This document shows positions 17,945 to 25,431 of a DNA stretch of 64,000 nt, one piece after another (position 1 is the first letter of the stretch; each line of letters starts with the position of its first letter). The stretch is from Crossiella sp. S99.2 (lineage in GTDB: Bacteria; Actinomycetota; Actinomycetes; Mycobacteriales; Pseudonocardiaceae): assembly GCF_023094165.1 (NCBI RefSeq), contig NZ_JALMDK010000012.1, forward strand, positions 224,502-288,501, in the 5' to 3' direction. The notes beneath the pieces are model-generated. The model searched no databases. It was given only the letters and a program-made list of their open reading frames with translations, and had not been told where the DNA came from. A program made the translations under genes and the position numbers.

Positions 17945-20224
17945 TCAGCGGGCGAACTGGAACCAGTTCACGTTCACGAAGTTCGCCCCACCGCCACCCG
18001 CGGCCACCAGGTACAGCCGCTGCACCCCGGTGGGATTGCCGCTGACGGTGGCCACCCGGCTCTGCCAGGTCTGCCAGCCGCCCGTGCTCGACCCGGACAC
18101 CGTGGCGACCACCGGGCCGGTCGGCGAGCCGAGCCGGTATTCCAGGGTCCCGGCGCCGGTCGCGCCGGAGGCGACCCGGGTGGTCACCGTGCGCGGGGCG
18201 GTGGCGCCGAAGTCGACGTCGGCGTAGGCCAGGTAGTCGCCGGCGGCCAGCCAGCCCACGTTCTGCCCGCAGCCGGAGTCGGTGCAGCGCTGCACATCGG
18301 TGCCGCGCTGCTCGTCGTAGTAGGAGGCGCCGACGATGCCGTACGGGCTCTGCGTGGCCGGGAACCGTTCGCCGAAGCCGTAGCCGAACAGCGGGGTCTT
18401 GCCGTCGCCGACGTTGACCGGCTGCTGGGCGGCGCTGGCCATCCAGCTCACCGGCAGGGTCGCGATCGGTTTGTGGTCGCCGAAGAGCACGTCGGCCACG
18501 CCGTTGCCCTCGGTGCCGGGCAGCCAGGCGGCCACCAGCGCGGTCCAGTCCGGCAGTTGCGGGGCGATGTCCAGCGGGCGGCCGGAGACCAGCACGGTGA
18601 CCACCGGGATGCCGGCCGCCTTCAGCCGGTTCAGTGTGGCCAGGTCCTCCGCGTCCAAACCGAGACCGCCGGGGCGGTCGCCGTTGAACTCCGCGTATGG
18701 GGTTTCGCCGACCACCGCGATGGCCGCCTGGTAGCTGCCGTCCACGCCGTTGCCGCCGCGGTCGTAGGTCACCGTGGTCTGTGGCGAGACCGCGGCCCGG
18801 ATCCCTTGCAGCACAGTGGTTCCCGGCGTGATATCACCGCTGCTGCCCTGCCAGCCGATCGACCAGCCGCCGCTCTGGTTGCCGATGTCGTTGGCGTTCT
18901 TGCCCGCCACGAAGACCTTGCTGGCGGTCTTGGGCAGCGGCAGCACGCCGTTGGCGTTCTTCAGCAGCACCTGGGACTTGCGCACCGCCTCCCTGGCCAG
19001 CGCGCGGTGCGCCGGGCTGCCCACGGTGCCGGTGAAGGAGCGGTCGGTGAGCGGCTTCTCGAACAGGCCCAGCTCGAACTTCTTGGTCAGGATGCGCCGG
19101 TTGGCGTCGTCGATCCGGGACATCGGCACCCGGCCCGCCTGCACCTCCGCGCGCAGCAGATCGATGAACTTCCGCCACTCCGACGGCACCATCACCATGT
19201 CGATGCCCGCGTTGATCGACTGCCGCACCTCGGCCGCGGTGAAACCGGGCTGGCCGTCGATCTGGTCGATGGCGTTGTAGTCGGAGACCACCAGGCCGGC
19301 GAAGCCCAGCTCGTTCTTGAGCAGGTCGGTGATCAGGTACTTGTGGCCGTGCAGCTTGGCGCCGTTCCAGCTGCTGTAGGTGATCATCACCGAGCCGACC
19401 TTGCGCGCGATGGCCTCGCGGAAGGGCGGCAGGTGCACCGAGCGCAGTTCGGCCTCGGAGATCTGGGTGTCGCCCTGGTCCTTGCCGCCGGTGGTGCCGC
19501 CGTCGCCGATCCAGTGCTTGGCGGTGGCCAGCACCGCGCCGGGCTGGTTCAGCGCGCTGCCCTGCAGGCCGGTGATCAGCGAGGTCATCGAGGTGGCGAT
19601 CTCGGGGTGCTCGCCGAAGGACTCGTAGGTGCGGCCCCAGCGGTCGTTGCGGGCCACGCACAGGCAGGGCGCGAAGTCCCAGTCGATGCCGGTGCCGGAG
19701 ACCTCCTTGGCGGTGGCCTCGCCGATCCGGCGCACCAGCTCGGGATCGCGGGTCGCGCCCAGGCCGATGTTGTGCGGGAAGAGGGTCGCGCCGCGCACGT
19801 TGTTGTGCCCGTGCACCGCGTCCACCCCGTAGATCAGCGGGATGTTCAGCGGGCTGGCCAGTGCGGACCGCTGGTAGTTGTCGTACATGTCGGCCCAGGC
19901 GGTGGCCGTGTTCGGGCTGGGCGCGGAACCGCCGCCGGAGAGCAGCGAGCCGAGCCGGTAGGTGGTCACGTCGGCCGCGCTGACCGAGGCGCGTTCGCCC
20001 TGGGTCATCTGGCCGATCTTCTCGTTCAGCGACATCCGGGGGAGCAGGTCGTTGACCCGGGCCGGCACGGGCTGCGTCGGATCCTTGTAGATCGGGTCGG
20101 CCGCGGCGGCGGGACCAGCGGTGACCAGGGTCGATGCCAGCAGGGCGAGGGTGAGCGCGCCGGTGGTCAGTCTCGCGAGCGACCGGCGTCCGTGAGCGCT
20201 CTCACGACGATGTGAAAGAGGCAT
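17945..20224 (-). CDS. Secreted GH3 beta-glucosidase with C-terminal carbohydrate-binding module
   Basis: This is a 759-residue exported glycoside hydrolase. The signal peptide runs over residues 1 to about 41 (RR-containing N-region, LTTGALTLALLASTLVTAG, cleavage after AAA). The GH3 TIM-barrel follows, with AKHWIGDGGTTGG and the catalytic aspartate in LVVSDYNAIDQ. The second alpha/beta domain comes next (VFVAGKNANDIGNQSGGW). The C-terminal about 120 residues form a CBM6-like beta-sandwich (GDYLAYADVDFG, VNVNWFQFAR). The KHWIGDGGT pattern fits exo-beta-glucosidases rather than NagZ-type N-acetylglucosaminidases. ATG 20224 has a GAAAGG ribosome site. A DasR-like site lies 72 bp upstream. Confidence 0.92.
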   Translation of the reverse strand: MPLSHRRESAHGRRSLARLTTGALTLALLASTLVTAGPAAAADPIYKDPTQPVPARVNDLLPRMSLNEKIGQMTQGERASVSAADVTTYRLGSLLSGGGSAPSPNTATAWADMYDNYQRSALASPLNIPLIYGVDAVHGHNNVRGATLFPHNIGLGATRDPELVRRIGEATAKEVSGTGIDWDFAPCLCVARNDRWGRTYESFGEHPEIATSMTSLITGLQGSALNQPGAVLATAKHWIGDGGTTGGKDQGDTQISEAELRSVHLPPFREAIARKVGSVMITYSSWNGAKLHGHKYLITDLLKNELGFAGLVVSDYNAIDQIDGQPGFTAAEVRQSINAGIDMVMVPSEWRKFIDLLRAEVQAGRVPMSRIDDANRRILTKKFELGLFEKPLTDRSFTGTVGSPAHRALAREAVRKSQVLLKNANGVLPLPKTASKVFVAGKNANDIGNQSGGWSIGWQGSSGDITPGTTVLQGIRAAVSPQTTVTYDRGGNGVDGSYQAAIAVVGETPYAEFNGDRPGGLGLDAEDLATLNRLKAAGIPVVTVLVSGRPLDIAPQLPDWTALVAAWLPGTEGNGVADVLFGDHKPIATLPVSWMASAAQQPVNVGDGKTPLFGYGFGERFPATQSPYGIVGASYYDEQRGTDVQRCTDSGCGQNVGWLAAGDYLAYADVDFGATAPRTVTTRVASGATGAGTLEYRLGSPTGPVVATVSGSSTGGWQTWQSRVATVSGNPTGVQRLYLVAAGGGGANFVNVNWFQFAR

Positions 20225-20627
20225 GGCGGGGCCTTTCGGGAATTCGTTGCGACTCACAACAAGGCGGCGCCCTGACCGTATCCGGTCAACCCCCGTTAGG
20301 TCTAGACCAATCAGGCCCCTACTTTCGGGCTGAACCGAGCAGTCTAGAAAATGTCCCTGTTCGGCTTATCGACCCGATGTGGAAATAGAGCTACGCTTTT
20401 CTTCCATTTCCTTCGAGAGTGTTTCCGCAACAACCGCGAACGGCGAACTCTCTTTTCTAGCGTACCCCCGCGCGCATGTCCACGGCTGTACGTGAGTGCA
20501 AACTGTGAATAGAGTCCGCCCTTACGTTCGCGCGAGCGTGCCTCACTTCCGTTCTGCACTAGAGCCAACCCTGCCCGGTGGCGCCAACAGGTGCCGTCCG
20601 GCAGCTCTGCGGGAGAGGAATTATTCG
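20225..20627. promoter_or_regulatory. Divergent regulatory region between GH3 and subtilase genes
   Basis: This 403-bp stretch has no credible gene. It holds the DasR-like palindrome (20296-20311), a GAGAGT/ACTCTC inverted repeat with a long loop (about 20414-20452) followed by TTTTCTAGCG, and a TAGAGT -10-like word near 20513. Base composition is more AT-rich than in the flanking genes, as expected for two promoters. The plus-strand leader of the protease ends with GAGAGGAA before ATG 20628. Confidence 0.6.
20296..20311. promoter_or_regulatory. DasR-like (dre) operator upstream of GH3
   Basis: TTAGGTCTAGACCAAT contains the perfect 10-bp palindrome GGTCTAGACC. The published DasR-responsive element of streptomycetes is ACTGGTCTAGACCAGT, which shares the same core. 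DasR is a GntR-family regulator controlled by aminosugar phosphates. The position, 72 bp before the GH3 start, suits control of this secreted glycosidase. The dasR gene itself is not in the window. Confidence 0.6.
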
Positions 20628-22205
20628 ATGAGTGGAACACGGGACTGGCGGGGCAAGGCCGCAGCGGTGACGCTGCTGGCCGCTGCCACCACCGCCATGG
20701 CGGCCCTGCCCGCCTTCGCCGCGCCGGAGGCGGCCATCCGCAACGCGGGTGGTGAGGGCGCTGTGCCCAACAGCTTCATCGTGGTTCTGAAGGACAGCGC
20801 CGAGGTCAGGGCAACCTCGGTCGCCGCGGTCGCGAGTGACCTCGCGAGCACCTATGGCGCAAAGGTCGGACGAACCTATGACACCGCCCTCCGTGGTTTC
20901 TCGGTGACCGCCGGGGAATCGCAGGCGCGGCGTCTGGCGGCCGACCCTAACGTCGCATTTGTGGAACCGAACCGCACGGTGCGTATTTCCGGGACCCAGC
21001 CGAATCCGCCATCCTGGGGACTCGACCGAATCGACCAGCGGGCCCTCCCGCTGAATCAGTCGTATACGTATCCGGTCGACGGCACCGGGGTGACGTCCTA
21101 CGTCATCGACACCGGTATCCGGGTGACGCACCAGGACTTCGGCGGCCGGGCGGCCTCCGGTTACGACTTCATCGACAACGACACCAACGCCGATGACTGC
21201 CAGGGGCACGGCACGCACGTCGCGGGCACCGTGGGTGGCACCGCGCACGGCGTGGCCAAGGGCACCAAGCTGGTCGCGGTGCGCGTGCTCAACTGCCAGG
21301 GCTCGGGCACGTACGAGCAGGTCATCGCCGGTATCAACTGGGTGGCCAACAACGCGGTCAAGCCGGCCACGGCGAACATGAGCCTGGGTGGCGGGGCCAG
21401 TGACGCGGTGGACGCGGCGGTCCGCGGCGGTATCACCAAGGGCGTGACCTTCGCGCTCGCGGCAGGCAACGGCGACGCCTTCGGCCGTCCGCTGGACGCC
21501 TGCACGGTGTCCCCGGCGCGTACCCAGGAAGCCATCACCGTCGGCGCCACCGACATCAGCGACAACAAGGCGACCTTCTCCAACTTCGGCACCTGCGTCG
21601 ACATCTTCGCGCCCGGGGTGAACATCACCTCGGCGTGGAAGGACAACGACACCATCACCCGCACCATCAGCGGCACCTCGATGGCGGCCCCGCACGTCGC
21701 GGGCGCGGCGGCGCTGATCCTGCAGGCCAACCCGGCTTACACCCCGCAGCAGGTGCGCGACGCCATGGTCACCGCGGCCACCCCGGACAAGGTGGTCAAC
21801 CCGGGCACCGGCTCGCCGAACAAGCTGCTGTTCGTGGGTGAGGGCGGCACCGTGCCGCCGCCCACCTGCACCGTCACCAACGACACCGACATCCCGGTGC
21901 CGGACCTCGCCACCGTGGAAAGCCCGGTGACCGTGGCCAACTGCGCGGGCAACGCGGCCACCGTGACCGTGGACGTCAACATCAAGCACACCTGGCGCGG
22001 TGACCTGGTGATCGACCTGCTGGCTCCGGACGGCACCCCGTACCGGCTGAAGAACTCCAGCGGTTCGGACAGCGCGGACGACGTGGTGGGCTCCTTCACC
22101 GCGAACGCCGCGGGCAAGGCCAAGAACGGCGTGTGGAAGCTGCGGGTGCAGGACGTGGCCCGTGCCGACACCGGCACCATCCTGACCTGGACCGTCAAGC
22201 TCTGA
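20628..22205 (+). CDS. Secreted S8 subtilisin-like protease with P-domain
   Basis: This is a 525-residue exported serine protease. The signal peptide is residues 1 to about 32 (AVTLLAAATTAMAALPAFA). An inhibitor I9 propeptide follows (about 45-115, NSFIVVLKDSAEV, NVAFVEPN). The proteinase K-like catalytic domain has the aspartate in YVIDTGIRVTH, histidine in GHGTHVAGTVGG and serine in SGTSMAAPHVAG. The C-terminal about 110 residues form a proprotein-convertase P-domain (IKHTWRGDLVIDLLAPDG, WKLRVQDVA). ATG 20628 follows a GAGAGGAA ribosome site. Codon use in the propeptide and early catalytic part is less GC-biased than in the rest. Confidence 0.94.
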   Translation: MSGTRDWRGKAAAVTLLAAATTAMAALPAFAAPEAAIRNAGGEGAVPNSFIVVLKDSAEVRATSVAAVASDLASTYGAKVGRTYDTALRGFSVTAGESQARRLAADPNVAFVEPNRTVRISGTQPNPPSWGLDRIDQRALPLNQSYTYPVDGTGVTSYVIDTGIRVTHQDFGGRAASGYDFIDNDTNADDCQGHGTHVAGTVGGTAHGVAKGTKLVAVRVLNCQGSGTYEQVIAGINWVANNAVKPATANMSLGGGASDAVDAAVRGGITKGVTFALAAGNGDAFGRPLDACTVSPARTQEAITVGATDISDNKATFSNFGTCVDIFAPGVNITSAWKDNDTITRTISGTSMAAPHVAGAAALILQANPAYTPQQVRDAMVTAATPDKVVNPGTGSPNKLLFVGEGGTVPPPTCTVTNDTDIPVPDLATVESPVTVANCAGNAATVTVDVNIKHTWRGDLVIDLLAPDGTPYRLKNSSGSDSADDVVGSFTANAAGKAKNGVWKLRVQDVARADTGTILTWTVKL

Positions 22206-22217
22206 CGCACCCCCGGG

Positions 22218-22253
22218 GTGGCGGCGTGTTGGGTGAATCTCAACCGCCGCCAC
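22218..22253 (+). terminator. Terminator hairpin after the subtilase gene
   Basis: An 8-bp perfect stem GTGGCGGC / GCCGCCAC starts 12 bp after the protease stop, with a 20-base loop region in which TTG/CAA can pair further. It separates the protease from the AEC transporter gene. Confidence 0.55.
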
Positions 22254-22282
22254 ACCGGCGCCAGCCGGGTTAGCTTCACCGG

Positions 22283-23212
22283 GTGCCCACCGTTGTCGCT
22301 GGTTTCGTGCCGATCTGGGCGCTGACCGGGGTGGGTTACCTGGTGCGCCGGACGAACCTGTTCGGCCTGGCCGCCGAACGCGCGCTGACCAGGGTGGTCT
22401 TCTACCTGGCGATGCCCGCGGTGCTGTTCACCACGCTGAGCCGGGTCTCGCTCGACGGCCTGGCCAGCACCTCGATCCTGGCCTTCGCGGTGAGCACGGT
22501 CCTGGTCGGCGCGATCGGCCTGGCCGCCAGCCGCTGGCTGTTCCACCGCAGACTGGCCGATCAGGCCATCGGCGGCATGTCCTCGGCCTATGTGAACGCG
22601 GCCAACCTGGGCATCCCGGTGGCCATCACCGTGCTCGGCGATCCGAGTTTCGTGGTGGCCGCGCTGATGTTCCAGCTCCTGTTCGTCATGCCCACGGTGC
22701 TCACCCTGATCGACACCGACCTCAACACCGGCGCCACCGGCCGCTTCCGCCGGGTCCTGCTGCTCCCGGTCCGCAACCCGGTGATCCTGGGCGCCGCCTG
22801 CGGCCTGGCCATGGCCGCGCTGGGCTGGCAGATCCCACCCCTGCTCGCCCAGCCCCTGGACCTGCTCGGCGCCGCAGGCGTTCCCCTGGCACTGCTGGTG
22901 CTGGGCATGTCCCTGTTCGGCCGCGGCCAGTCAGCGGACCTGCCCCGCCGGAGCGAGGTCCTGCTGGTGGTGCTGCTCAAGATCGTGCTGCAACCCCTGG
23001 TGTGCTTCCTGATCGGCCACTTCGCCTTCGGCCTCACCGGCCCGCCGCTGCTGGCCGCGGTGCTCTTCGCCGCGCTGCCCACCGCGCAGAACGCCTTCGT
23101 CTTCGCCAGCCAGTACGAACTCCGCGCCGGCGCGCTGGCCCGGGACGCGATCCTGCTGACCACCCTGCTGTCGATGGCCAGCCTGACCCTGGTCGCCTAC
23201 CTGCTGGCCTAG
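22283..23212 (+). CDS. AEC-family (auxin efflux carrier-like) transporter
   Basis: This 309-residue membrane protein has about ten hydrophobic segments and the two-fold AEC/MdcF arrangement (GFVPIWALTGVGYLVRR at the start, AYVNAANLGIPVAITVLGD in the middle, ALPTAQNAFVFASQYE near the end). Family members move small carboxylates or related anions; the substrate here is unknown. The start is GTG 22283. It converges on the carbonic-anhydrase-like gene with a 4-bp overlap of the two 3' ends. Confidence 0.88.
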   Translation: MPTVVAGFVPIWALTGVGYLVRRTNLFGLAAERALTRVVFYLAMPAVLFTTLSRVSLDGLASTSILAFAVSTVLVGAIGLAASRWLFHRRLADQAIGGMSSAYVNAANLGIPVAITVLGDPSFVVAALMFQLLFVMPTVLTLIDTDLNTGATGRFRRVLLLPVRNPVILGAACGLAMAALGWQIPPLLAQPLDLLGAAGVPLALLVLGMSLFGRGQSADLPRRSEVLLVVLLKIVLQPLVCFLIGHFAFGLTGPPLLAAVLFAALPTAQNAFVFASQYELRAGALARDAILLTTLLSMASLTLVAYLLA

Positions 23213-23805
23213 TCGCACTCCCCGGACCACAGCACAAACCGCCGGTTCCGCGGCTGCTGCGCCCGCGCGCTGTCCGCGTGCGCCCGGATGAACCCGCGCA
23301 ACCGGTCATCGCCCACCGCCACCGGCTCCGGGTACACCACCCAGCTCACGGCCTCGTCGTACTCCGGCGTGGTCAACGACCCCTCATACCGGTAGAAATC
23401 GCGCCCCGCGGGCAACAACGCCGCCAGGTCGAAGGCGAACGGCGGCACCTCCACCGGCACCCCCGGCTCCGCCGCGCCCAGGTCGAGGAAGATCGCCACC
23501 GCGCACACCCGGAGATCGGTTTCGGCCCGCACATGCACCGCGTGCAGTTCGGCGATGTGCGGCCCGAACGGCACCCCGTCCAGCCAGTGCTCGGTCGGCC
23601 GGTGGAAGTGCACGTTCACCATCCGGAACGTCCGCCCGTCCAGCAGCACGGTGTTGTCCACCGCGGGCGCGAACCGGTACCCGTGCTCCTGCTTGCTGAC
23701 CGAGAAGCTCTGCTCGCCCGCGGCCCACTGCACCCGCACCCGGTCCCGCAGCCCCGGCACGGAAACCGCGTCCCCCAGGCTGATCGGCGACTGCTGATCT
23801 CCCAT
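23209..23805 (-). CDS. Cytoplasmic alpha-carbonic anhydrase-like protein
   Basis: This 198-residue protein matches the alpha-carbonic anhydrase core. The zinc ligands correspond to H66 and H68 in VNVHFHRP and H88 in AELHAVH, with the gatekeeper E86. The proton-network region is YRYEGSLTTPEYDEAVSW, where the usual CTE is YDE. Most bacterial alpha enzymes are secreted and about 220-250 residues long, but this one has no signal peptide and is shortened at the N-terminus. Activity (CO2 hydration or esterase) is likely but not assured, given the altered active-site rim. Confidence 0.78.
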   Translation of the reverse strand: MGDQQSPISLGDAVSVPGLRDRVRVQWAAGEQSFSVSKQEHGYRFAPAVDNTVLLDGRTFRMVNVHFHRPTEHWLDGVPFGPHIAELHAVHVRAETDLRVCAVAIFLDLGAAEPGVPVEVPPFAFDLAALLPAGRDFYRYEGSLTTPEYDEAVSWVVYPEPVAVGDDRLRGFIRAHADSARAQQPRNRRFVLWSGECD

Positions 23806-23847
23806 GCCGCCACGCTACCGACGCAGGCACTCGGCGTGCCCGCGCTG

Positions 23848-24438
23848 TCACCCGGTCGGGAGCGGCACCCGATAGGTCACATGGGTCACCGCCGCACTGC
23901 TCTCCACCAGCACCGGCTCCAGCTCCATCCGCGGCCCCTGGTCGAACAGCGAGGTTCCCGCCCCCAGCAACACCGGCGCCACGTGCAACCGCAACTCCTC
24001 GACCAGTCCCGCGTGCATGGCCGCCCGGATCACCTGCGCCCCACCGGCCACCACCACATCCCGCCCGCCGGCCGCGGCCCGCGCCCGATCCACCGCCCGC
24101 CGCACCCCGTCAGTCACGAACATGAACCGGGTGACCCCCTGGAGGTGATCCCCACGCTCCCGATTGGTGAGCACAAAACAGGGCCGCTGCCAGGCCCCGT
24201 CCCCACCCCACTTGCCGATCCCCACGTCGAACAGCCGCCGCCCCATGACAAAGGCCCCGGTATTGGCGAACATCCGCCCGGCGACCTCCAGATCCGCGGC
24301 ACTGGGCGGCGTGTCGCCGAACCCCAGCCAGTGGTGCAACCGCAGCCCGTGCAACCCCATCGGCTGCGCCGCGCTCACCTCCGGCCCGGCGACAAACCCG
24401 TCCACCGACACGGTGATCTCCGCGATGACCCGTCCCAC
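23848..24438 (-). CDS. Dihydrofolate reductase/RibD C-terminal-like protein
   Basis: This 196-residue protein has the DHFR-like fold pattern: AEITVSVDGFVAGPE at the start, FVMGRRLFDVG, VVVAGGAQVIRAAM (nucleotide-binding glycines) and a C-terminal strand pair. Members of this group are NADPH-dependent reductases of unknown substrate and are usually not true folate reductases. The GTG start at 24438 is divergent from the MBL-fold gene. Confidence 0.85.
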   Translation of the reverse strand: MGRVIAEITVSVDGFVAGPEVSAAQPMGLHGLRLHHWLGFGDTPPSAADLEVAGRMFANTGAFVMGRRLFDVGIGKWGGDGAWQRPCFVLTNRERGDHLQGVTRFMFVTDGVRRAVDRARAAAGGRDVVVAGGAQVIRAAMHAGLVEELRLHVAPVLLGAGTSLFDQGPRMELEPVLVESSAAVTHVTYRVPLPTG

Positions 24439-24510
24439 ACCATCTCCCAGCCCCGCCGATTAGCGTGTCCGGTATGCCGGGCCGGACCCGGCGCACTGGG
24501 AGGAAACCCT

Positions 24511-25308
24511 ATGGCCAGCCACACCCGCCCGATCTGCCGGACCTGCGGCACCCAATACGCGGCCCCCCGCCCCGACTGTCCCATCTGCACCGACGAACGC
24601 CAGTACGTCCCCGCCGCCGGCCAGCAATGGACCGACTTCGACGAGCTACGCGCCGACCCGGACCTGTCCGCCCGGATCGAGCCGGAGGGCCCCGGCCTCA
24701 CCGGCATCGGCACCAACCCACGCTTCGCCATCGGCCAGCGAGCCCTGCTGGTGAACACCCCCAACGGCAACATCCTGTGGGACTGCACCGCCTACCTGAC
24801 CGAGGACATCATCACCGAGGTCAACAACCAGGGCGGCCTGCACGCCATCGCCATCAGCCACCCGCACTACTACACCACCATGGTCGAGTGGTCGCACACC
24901 TTCAACGCCCCCATCCACCTGCATGAGAACGACGCCCAGTGGATCGGCCGCCCAGACCCGAACATCCACCTCTGGTCCGGCACCCACACAACCCTCCTGG
25001 ACGAGGTCACCCTGATCAACCTGGGCGTGCACTTCGCCGGCGGCACCGTCCTGCACTGGCGCCACACCCTGCTGACCGGCGACATCGTCCAGGTGATCCC
25101 GGACCGCTCCCACGTCGCCTTCATGTACAGCTACCCCAACCTGATCCCCGAACGCCCCGCGGTAGTCCGACGAGCAGCGGAACTCCTCAAACCCTTGGAC
25201 TTCAGCACAATCTACGGCGCCTGGTGGGACTCCAAGATCGAAACCAACGCCCACGAAATCGTCCAACGCTCAGCGGAACGCTACCTCGCCTACACCCGAG
25301 AGAACTGA
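24511..25308 (+). CDS. MBL-fold protein with N-terminal zinc ribbon
   Basis: This 265-residue protein begins with a four-cysteine zinc ribbon (CRTCG, then CPIC; residues about 9-27), followed by a metallo-beta-lactamase-like domain (ALLVNTPNGNILWDC, AIAISHPHYYTTMVEW, TLLTGDIVQVIPD). The usual HxHxDH metal motif is HPHYYT here, so part of the metal site is changed while the later aspartate (TGD) remains. The ribosome site GGGAGGAAA supports ATG 24511. The enzyme class cannot be stated. It converges on the polymerase-like gene, with a palindromic element between them. Confidence 0.82.
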   Translation: MASHTRPICRTCGTQYAAPRPDCPICTDERQYVPAAGQQWTDFDELRADPDLSARIEPEGPGLTGIGTNPRFAIGQRALLVNTPNGNILWDCTAYLTEDIITEVNNQGGLHAIAISHPHYYTTMVEWSHTFNAPIHLHENDAQWIGRPDPNIHLWSGTHTTLLDEVTLINLGVHFAGGTVLHWRHTLLTGDIVQVIPDRSHVAFMYSYPNLIPERPAVVRRAAELLKPLDFSTIYGAWWDSKIETNAHEIVQRSAERYLAYTREN

Positions 25309-25346
25309 CCGCGTTCGCGGAATCCGTTACCGGGCAAGGCTTCTGT

Positions 25347-25413
25347 CGTCGAGTTGGCCCAAGTGGGACGCCCGGTTGGGCCAACTACGCGTACGACTTG
25401 GGCCAACTCGACG
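25347..25413. repeat. Convergent-gap palindromic repeat, copy 2 (type B)
   Basis: Perfect 18-base outer arms lie at 25347-25364 and 25396-25413. Cores begin at 25354 (TTGGCCCAA), 25376 (TTGGGCCAA) and 25398 (TTGGGCCAA), again exactly 22 bp apart. Relative to copy 1 the order of core orientations is reversed (left core inverted, the other two direct), and the outer ends carry CGTCGA/TCGACG. The spacers contain GACGCC and GTACG, related to those of copies 1 and 4. It is located between the MBL-fold stop (25308) and the converging polymerase-like stop (25432). Confidence 0.88.
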
Positions 25414-25431
25414 CCGGGTCGCTCGCGAGTC

